Shown one piece after another: positions 58,385-64,000 of a stretch of 64,000 bases of DNA. The stretch's first letter is position 1, and each line of letters opens with the position of its first letter. The notes under the pieces are model-generated. The model made no database searches and had not been told where the DNA came from. It saw only the letters and a list, made by a program, of their open reading frames with translations. The DNA is taken from the NCBI GenBank assembly GCA_015847255.1, contig JADLZK010008230.1, forward strand, positions 248,001 through 312,000. The letters are read 5' to 3'. Made by a program: the position numbers and the translations under genes. This DNA is from Hyparrhenia diplandra (taxonomy: Eukaryota > Streptophyta > Magnoliopsida > Poales > Poaceae).

Positions 58385-59358
58385 ATGGCGGACCGTGTCC
58401 ACCCCATACCATCTCCCTCCTCCTCCTCCTCCTCCTCCTCCCCCACTCCCACTTCCACCAGGACGACGGCGACTCGACGACCACCACCACCACCAACAAC
58501 TCGACGCCTCCTTGTCCTTTGCCGCCGACGCCGCCGTCGCCGAGGACCCCGCGGCGGCGGCGGCAGCTCCAGCGGCAACGGAGACGACGCCACTACACCC
58601 GTCCTTCTTCCACGACGACCACCCCGCTCGCGCTGTCCCCACCTCCAGGCACCTACATCATCCAGGTACCAAAAGACCAGGTCCTCTTCGAACCACCCCC
58701 GGACCGAGCCCGCCGGTACAAGAAGCTCTCCAACCGCCCGGCGCGTCGCCGCCGCCTGCGTCGAGCCTGCTGCCTCTCCTTCGCCGCGCTCCTCGTCATC
58801 CTCCTCGCCGTCGCCGCCTTCGTCGGCACCGTGTACCTCATCTTCCGCCCTCACGCGCCGTCCTTCTCCGTGCCTTCCCTCGCCATCCGCGGCCTCGACG
58901 TCTCCTCCACCTCCTCCACCACCGCCCGCTCTCGCCCGCGCTCGACGCTGCCGTGCGCGCGGACAACGGCCGGAACAGGAAGGTGGGCGTGGGAGTACCG
59001 TTCCGGCGGCGACGTAGCGGTGTCCTACGGCGGGCAGCGGCTCGCGGCGGCGCCGTGGCCGGCGTTCCGGCAGGCGGCGCGGAACGTGACGGTGGTGGCG
59101 GCGGCCATGCGGGGGCAGGGTGTGCGGTTCACGGAGGCGCAGAGGACGAAGCTCGCCGCGGAACGGGACGCGCGCGCCGTGCCGCTCACGGTGGAGGCGA
59201 GCGTCCCCGTGCGCCTGCGGTTTGGGAAGGTGCTCCGGACGTGGACCGTCGACGTCAAGGCTCGGTGCGAGGTGGTCGTCGATAGGTTGGATGGGAACGC
59301 GACGGCGGTGAACAGGGGGTGCAAGGTCAAGGTCAAGCCGTTATGGTGGTGGTGGTGA
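58385..59358 (+). CDS. NDR1/HIN1-like (NHL13-type) LEA2 protein, single exon
   Basis: NHL proteins are plasma-membrane LEA2-domain proteins, several acting in defence. The start ATG at 58385 (GCCATGGCG context) gives MADRVHPIPSPSSSS, matching the M(A/T)DRV opening of NHL13-type proteins. Then come GTYIIQVPKDQVLFEPPPD, basic RPARRRRLRR, one membrane segment (CCLSFAALLVILLAVAAFVG, about 58768-58840), the signature PHAPSFSVPSLAIRGLDVSS, and LEA2 strands (YRSGGDVAVSYGGQRL, AARNVTVVAAAMRG, VKARCEVVVDRLDGN). Stop TGA 59356-59358 after four Trp. As written, three frames are needed: the start is in another frame from the membrane part (switch within the Ser/Thr/Pro-rich 58440-58560). A second slip at C run 58925-58927 and a compensating one at G run 58991-58993 enclose SPALDAAVRADNGRN, which LEA2 proteins need. 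The lesions look like homopolymer length errors, so the gene may be intact. Confidence 0.75.
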
Positions 59359-59396
59359 TCGCGGCCGCCGGCCGCCGGCCGCCGGCGGCGATCGTG
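59359..59396. other. GC-rich hairpin just after the NHL stop
   Basis: GATCGC(G)GCCGCC repeated and mirrored as GGCGGCGATC, with tandem GCCGCCG in the loop. It could fold stably in the 3' UTR. Confidence 0.5.
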
Positions 59397-59764
59397 TCCA
59401 TACACGTTGACGTTGTTAATGCCGCCTATGTAAACGGCTAGTAATTATTGATTACAGTATGTACTACTACTCTTACTCTAGCAGCGACGCTGCAATGAAC
59501 ATAGAGATTACTTCTTGGAAGTATAATTTTATTTACCTGTGAAGTAAGTTGATTTCTACCATAAGAAGGAATCTTTTTTTAGGAATCTTTTTGGGGAATC
59601 TTTTTGAGAGTGTATTGACTGCTCCATCTATTGCATATGTAAAATAGTGAAGTTCAATAGTATACTCTGTGGATAACTTTACCTATTACTGAGAAAGAAA
59701 AAAAATATTTTCGGGTGATTTTGTTGGGGTATGACTAATGAGGTGAATGTAATATGTATAATAA

Positions 59765-60016
59765 GGTCCTGTTTGGTTTCCATAAGTCAGGTGACTTATT
59801 AAGTCAGGTGACTAAAAATTAGTGACTTATAAGTCATGCCTATTTGGTTCCAACTGACTTATAAGTCAAGGAAAAAAAAAAGAAGAGAAAATGGGTGACT
59901 TATAAGTCAGGGTGAAAAAAATAAGAGATAACTCTCTACTTGTTTGGCAAAATAAGTCACTTATTTAGAATTTTTGACTTATAAGTCACCTGACTTATGG
60001 AAACCAAACAGGGCTC
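59765..60016. mobile_element. Tourist-like MITE, 252 bp
   Basis: Left GTCCTGTTTGGTTTCCATAA, right TTATGGAAACCAAACAGGGC: inverted repeats over more than 30 bp including CAGGTGACTTA. TAA is duplicated at 59762-59764 and 60017-60019. Four copies of the self-complementary TGACTTATAAGTCA lie inside (59823, 59855, 59896, 59975). Confidence 0.9.
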
Positions 60017-60321
60017 TAAATAAAGAGTATAAGTAGACTTTATATTGAGGTGAAGAGAGAGGAGAAGTTAGATATATAAGTTTACACAAATATTGTAGAT
60101 ACTGAGGAGATCTACACTTTTGTAGTTTTACAATATTTTTCGTTTTAAAGCTATCTTGATACGTGAATACTTAATTTCATGTTCAAATCTACAAAATACA
60201 AATCAAACATTGTATCATCTTTTGAGACACCCCTCAAATGAAAAATTTATAAACAATGAAGTTGTATATCTTTGTTTCTCTATAGTAGTGATTTATAAGT
60301 TTCATCTTCATTGAGTACATA

Positions 60322-60527
60322 TTCCCTCCATTCCGTAATATAATAATACGCTTGGTCTTTTTAGATATATAATTTTGTTATGCACTTAAGCGATGTATGC
60401 CGAATGAAAATGGGAAATAATATTCCACTCTCCAAAGGGTAAATTGTAATTTGTATCCTAGCCTTACATTATGTCATTAAAAACAGATAATGAATTAAAA
60501 GATCTTATAATTTAAAACGGAGTGCGT
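60322..60527. mobile_element. Stowaway-like MITE (degenerate)
   Basis: Left end TTCCCTCCATTCCGTAATAT and right end TTTAAAACGGAGTGCG match the Stowaway CTCCCTCCGT...ACGGAGGGAG pattern. TA on both sides. Confidence 0.6.
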
Positions 60528-60980
60528 ATAATTTTTTAACATAAGCAGTCAGAAAATGGGTATATCTGCTAATTCTAACGGTGCTAACAAAATTCTTCCA
60601 GTTCAATCGGTGGCAGTAGTATAGTTTTATATTGTCAATTCAGAGAAATACTTTAGCAAAAAAGAACGAATTCGAAAATGAAAAATCCTACCGCACCCTA
60701 AAAACAAATGGGCCCCGTCTAAAAAGCAAATGGGCTGGCTCTTAGGGAATATAATAATTTAAGGATTCAATTTAATCCCAAATACAAATCTTTTTAGTGT
60801 GCCGAATGAAAAAAAATGATTGGGCCGTGCATCCGTAATATACTGGGCCGTCAGGCCTACTAATCCTGATTGTTTTTTACAAAAATAATAATCTAGCCCA
60901 CATTTTGTAACTGTTACACCTCATCAGCCCGGCCCGTTTGACATGGTGAGATTTTCAGCCTCGCTATTTATCTACCTATA
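60528..60980. other. Intergenic AT-rich sequence
   Basis: No gene or element recognised. Confidence 0.5.
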
Positions 60981-60996
60981 ACTAATAACTGAATCG

Positions 60997-61312
60997 CGAA
61001 TTGGCTTGTAGTCCAATGGTAGGGACGGTCCAGTGGGGACGCTACCCACCGGGGTTCAAATCCCGGTGCTCGCGACCTTTTCTTGGGATTTTCCCGGGAT
61101 TTTCCGGCGTTATGCATTAAGTGGTAGCGACGTTCCCGTCGACGACGAGGCGCCTACGGTGACTTCGAGAATCTCCAGATCTGCCGGCTGCCCAGCCCGC
61201 CGGAGGTGCTCATAGGGGTAGGGTTTTGCGTGCGTGTGTTCATAGGGGTGAGTGTGCGTGCGTGTTGTGAGTGTTAATAGCGTTGTACTTGTGTCATTCT
61301 CAAAAAAAAAAA
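60997..61312 (+). mobile_element. tRNA-derived SINE with perfect 16-bp TSD
   Basis: The head contains RNA polymerase III promoter boxes: A box region TAGTCCAATGGTAGGGACGG and B box GGGTTCAAATCCC (61052-61064). The body ends TGTGTCATTCTC followed by A11 (61302-61312). ACTAATAACTGAATCG flanks it perfectly (60981-60996 and 61313-61328). About 316 bp, in the usual range of cereal SINEs. Confidence 0.95.
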
Positions 61313-61328
61313 ACTAATAACTGAATCG

Positions 61329-61699
61329 GCTGAATTAGACAGAGGAAAAATCTTCCTGTTTCAAAATGATATAAAAAACAGTTCATGACTAAAAACCAAG
61401 CGAGCATCACTCATAGAAGCAACCAACAAAGGAATATGTGTGAAGGATTAAATAAAATAATCAAATAAAATAAGGTTCATTCATGCATGCTGGTTTTCAG
61501 TTGATAAATATGTCTTCACAATAGAGCTTGGCAAAAACCCTTCTCGGGCTTCCTGTTGCTTAGTTTCATAATTCAGAGCCATACATTGGTCTCATCTCTT
61601 GTCTGTTGAAGTCGGCAAACTTTGTAACAGACCTTGCACAACTTAGGGAAACCTGAGCAAATTAAGACGAACTGAACCACGTGTGAACACGTATGTATT
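61329..61699. other. Intergenic, nothing recognised
   Basis: AT-rich with no ORF of note. Confidence 0.5.
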
Positions 61700-61810
61700 A
61701 TAAGAATGACTTAAATTTGACCATGTTTGTACAATTTTTTTAAAATAAGACGAGTGGTCAAAGTTAGAGTTAAAAGAGTCAAACGAACTACAATTTAAAA
61801 CGGAGGAGTA
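61700..61810. mobile_element. Stowaway-type MITE 3' half
   Basis: AATAAGACGAGTGGTCAAAG ... ACAATTTAAAACGGAGGAG is the familiar right part of rice Stowaway elements. The left end is missing. Confidence 0.55.
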
Positions 61811-62219
61811 GAACTTTGACTTGAAAAAAAAAAAATAGAATCCATAAAACATTAAAACTAAAAAATTAAGCAAGAATAGAATGTACGTACTCCATAAATT
61901 ATCATCAGGCTACAAATATACATAAGTATACGATAACTTTGAGATAATAATGAATACTATGTTTTAGTCTTTTAGACTTAAAACGTAGTCTGCCGTGATC
62001 TACCAACAAACCGTCTGCATAACGAGGGCGCCAAATCCGCTGTGAAACCAAGAACAGCCCCGGATCTGATCCGGACCCCCTGCGGGCTGCGGCCCTGCCT
62101 TTTTTCTTGTTCACCCCGCTGCTGTCTCTCCATGGGCCTCTGTCTCTCTGTTGTGGCGACGGGCAGACTAATGGGAGAAAAAAAGGAGGATGTCTTTTAC
62201 TGTAGTGTGGACCCTAAGC

Positions 62220-62630
62220 AAGAGATAGCATCGCTCCCAATTCGTTGAACACCTGCAGGCCCGAGCAGCGATGCTAGTTTGTCGGTGTGGGTCCCGTTTA
62301 TTTTTCAAGCACCACTAGCACTCTACGGAGGGCTGCCGCTGCATTGGAAATTTGGAATTGAGAGGCATGGAGGACTAAATGTTACTGCTATCGCCCGTCG
62401 CGCCGCATGCACCGGGCGCGGCGTGGCGGCCCCACTTCAGCCACGCCAAAGACCGGTCAACGCCACCCGGCCACCATGGATGCACGGTCGCGCCACATGC
62501 GGTGGCGCGACATAAAAATCGCGCCACCGGGACTGGCGCGACCAAAAGGGGATATCTGGTGTAATTTGTTTCAAACTAGGGACGGATTTGAAATTTGTTT
62601 TAAAAAAAAGAGCAAAATTTAAAAAAAATC
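62220..62630. other. GC-rich insertion-like sequence upstream of the FBD exons
   Basis: Contains a perfect 9-bp inverted repeat AGCATCGCT/AGCGATGCT (about 62227 and 62266), repeated CGCGCCAC/GGCGCGAC motifs, and a 3' part with A runs (AGAGCAAAATTTAAAA) that abuts the exon remnant at 62637. It may be the transposon that truncated the FBD gene. Not classified. Confidence 0.4.
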
Positions 62631-62636
62631 CCTCAA

Positions 62637-63983
62637 GTTGACACTCTGTGTGTAGAACTTAGGATCAGCAGCAAGGTCTGTTTTTGTCCTCTCTGTACCA
62701 TCTGCACTATTTTGTTTTCCATTTCATACCTTGTTGCCTCACTTCCACTAAACTTTTTTTTTTCAGATGTCTGGAATTCCTCGGCCCCCTCTTAAGTTTA
62801 TTCGGTTGAGGCATTTAACTATGGACATAACCAGCTGGTTAGATCCAAATTCAGTTTATCAACTGGCTTATCTTTTGGAAGCAGCTCCACTTTTTAGAGG
62901 ATTTTCATTTTAATGTAAGTAAATGTTTTGTATTCCTGCAACTTTCTGTGGTTACACATGTATGTTTGCCATTTCATTGTTACCGAGTTAATGTCATACA
63001 GCTCTACCTTATTCATTTTACCTCACAGATGCTTCGTATGCTCCATCTGTTCTAGAAACCCATATAGAGTGATCTTTCAGACCACTTCCAACTTCTATCT
63101 TTTATCTACTATAAACTACGTGTCTGGTATGCATTCTTATTAGTAAGCTGAGTTATGTCAGCTCACTATCTTTCTCCTTTTAGAGAACAGAAATCCAAGC
63201 ATAATTCATTGAGAAATAGATACTGTTTAGCATTGATCGACAATATCATGGTTTCCCTATGATAATAACGATTTGATCTTTATCTTCCTATCGTTCTTAA
63301 TCATTCCCATATGAGAAGCTTTATTCTAGGTCAATTACGGTGTTGACTTCGATGAGTACCATGATTAGGATTTGAGACTGTTAACAAGCTATGATTAATA
63401 CCCCCTCCGCCCTAAAAAAAAGAGTGTCGTTTTTGCTATCGATCTAGATATATGTTTGTTAGTATGGTTGACAGTTTATTAATTGTTTTATTAATTGTGT
63501 GTTGACTGTACTGATATATACATAAAACCATCTGTTTGGACATAGTTCCAAAGTTGATTCTCCATTTGTTTTGATAATAAGTTGTGTGCAGGCTATTCTT
63601 TTTCCCCTTTTTTGTTAGGTGTATCCTTTATCTCTTTTATAAAAAAGAAAATATCATAGCAGTTTTTTGTCAATATAAAAGGTGCGAATTTTTATTGCAG
63701 ATGTTTGGTTTTGATTCAACATGCCATGCTGATCTGGACGACATAATGGATGTTCCTCATTATCATCTCAAGACATTTTGCATAGATGGGTTTTTGTGGG
63801 ACTCAGGGCCAGGTCGGACTAGCAAAATACATCTTTAAAAATGCATTAGCCTTGGAGCATTTCATTGTGAAACCAGGTTGGAAATATAAGGGATCGACAA
63901 CCGTGTCTGAATGCTATGGGCGGCAGGAAGCCAATAAAAAACTTGTTCCACTAGATACCAACAGCCTACTCACAATTTTGTAA
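62637..63983 (+). pseudogene. FBD-domain (F-box protein type) gene, 3' exons, two frameshifts
   Basis: Exons 62637-62675 (TLCVELRISSK), 62767-62914 (PLKFIRLRHLTMDITSW, NSVYQLAYLLEAAPL) and 63701-63983 (FGFDSTCHADLDDIMDVPHY, HLKTFCIDGF, ALALEHFIVKPGWKYKG), with GT-AG introns 62676-62766 and 62915-63700. Stop TAA 63981-63983. FBD domains end many plant F-box/LRR proteins, which act as SCF ubiquitin-ligase adaptors. Here the F-box and leucine-rich part are absent upstream, so the gene is truncated. Two T runs (62891-62895 and 63791-63795) are each one base too long to keep frame; dropping one T in each would join DFHFN to the next exon and restore the FBD motif. These may be sequencing errors, but the missing 5' half still argues for a pseudogene. 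Confidence 0.7.
63402..63480. mobile_element. Stowaway-like fragment in the FBD intron
   Basis: CCCCCTCCGCCCTAAAAAAA followed by GAGTGTCGTTTTTG matches the left part of a Stowaway element. No right end seen. Confidence 0.4.
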
Positions 63984-64000
63984 CTATCATTTTTGTCGGA

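Noticed and set aside
60997..61075. tRNA gene
   Set aside because: It has A and B boxes but continues into a 240-bp body with poly(A) and a 16-bp TSD, so it is a SINE head rather than a tRNA gene.

Overview
This is eukaryotic DNA from a grass nuclear genome, most likely rice (Oryza). The reasons are split genes with GT-AG introns, very GC-rich coding stretches, monocot-type gene families (VPS38/UVRAG, CrRLK1L-like kinase, NHL, F-box/FBD) and a dense load of rice-type transposons (Tourist, Stowaway, Helitron, MULE, hAT, a Ty3/gypsy element with two RNase H domains, and a tRNA-derived SINE). Genus is an inference; nothing here fixes the species.

Left arm (1-7.5 kb). The 3' half of a VPS38/UVRAG-like autophagy and endosome gene runs on the plus strand. 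On the minus strand lie a broken receptor-like kinase and, 8 nt past its stop, an acidic protein of unknown function. From 6.4 to 15.9 kb I see no convincing gene, only element remnants: a GC-rich element with TGTTTGG-type ends, a Tourist-like MITE, a 234-bp solo LTR with a perfect target duplication, and several short tandem duplications.

Central transposon nest (15.86-38.65 kb). One Mutator-like element (MULE) with a decayed minus-strand transposase was invaded three times: a 3.75-kb solo LTR (TSD ATAGG) inside its left terminal repeat, a 204-bp Tourist MITE (TSD TAA) in the transposase, and a 13.96-kb Tat-type gypsy retrotransposon (TSD GTTAC) in the transposase. The gypsy LTRs (3,429 bp each) are nearly identical, but its pol region is heavily damaged.

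Second nest (38.93-46.37 kb). A small hAT-like element contains two head-to-tail Helitrons, and the first Helitron contains another hAT-like element.

Right arm (46.4-64 kb). Retroposons with long target duplications, a segmental duplication whose one copy carries a hAT MITE with a clean 8-bp TSD, a PIF/Harbinger element with transposase remnants, one good single-exon NHL13/LEA2 gene, a SINE with a 16-bp TSD, several MITEs, and the 3' end of an FBD-domain gene. A relic of a similar FBD exon lies inverted at 49.6-49.85 kb.

A recurring theme: the frames of VPS38, NHL and FBD, and two of the kinase's breaks, fail by single-base length changes in short homopolymers. This points either to homopolymer error in the assembly or to many small lesions. 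Calling these genes dead or alive depends on resolving that.
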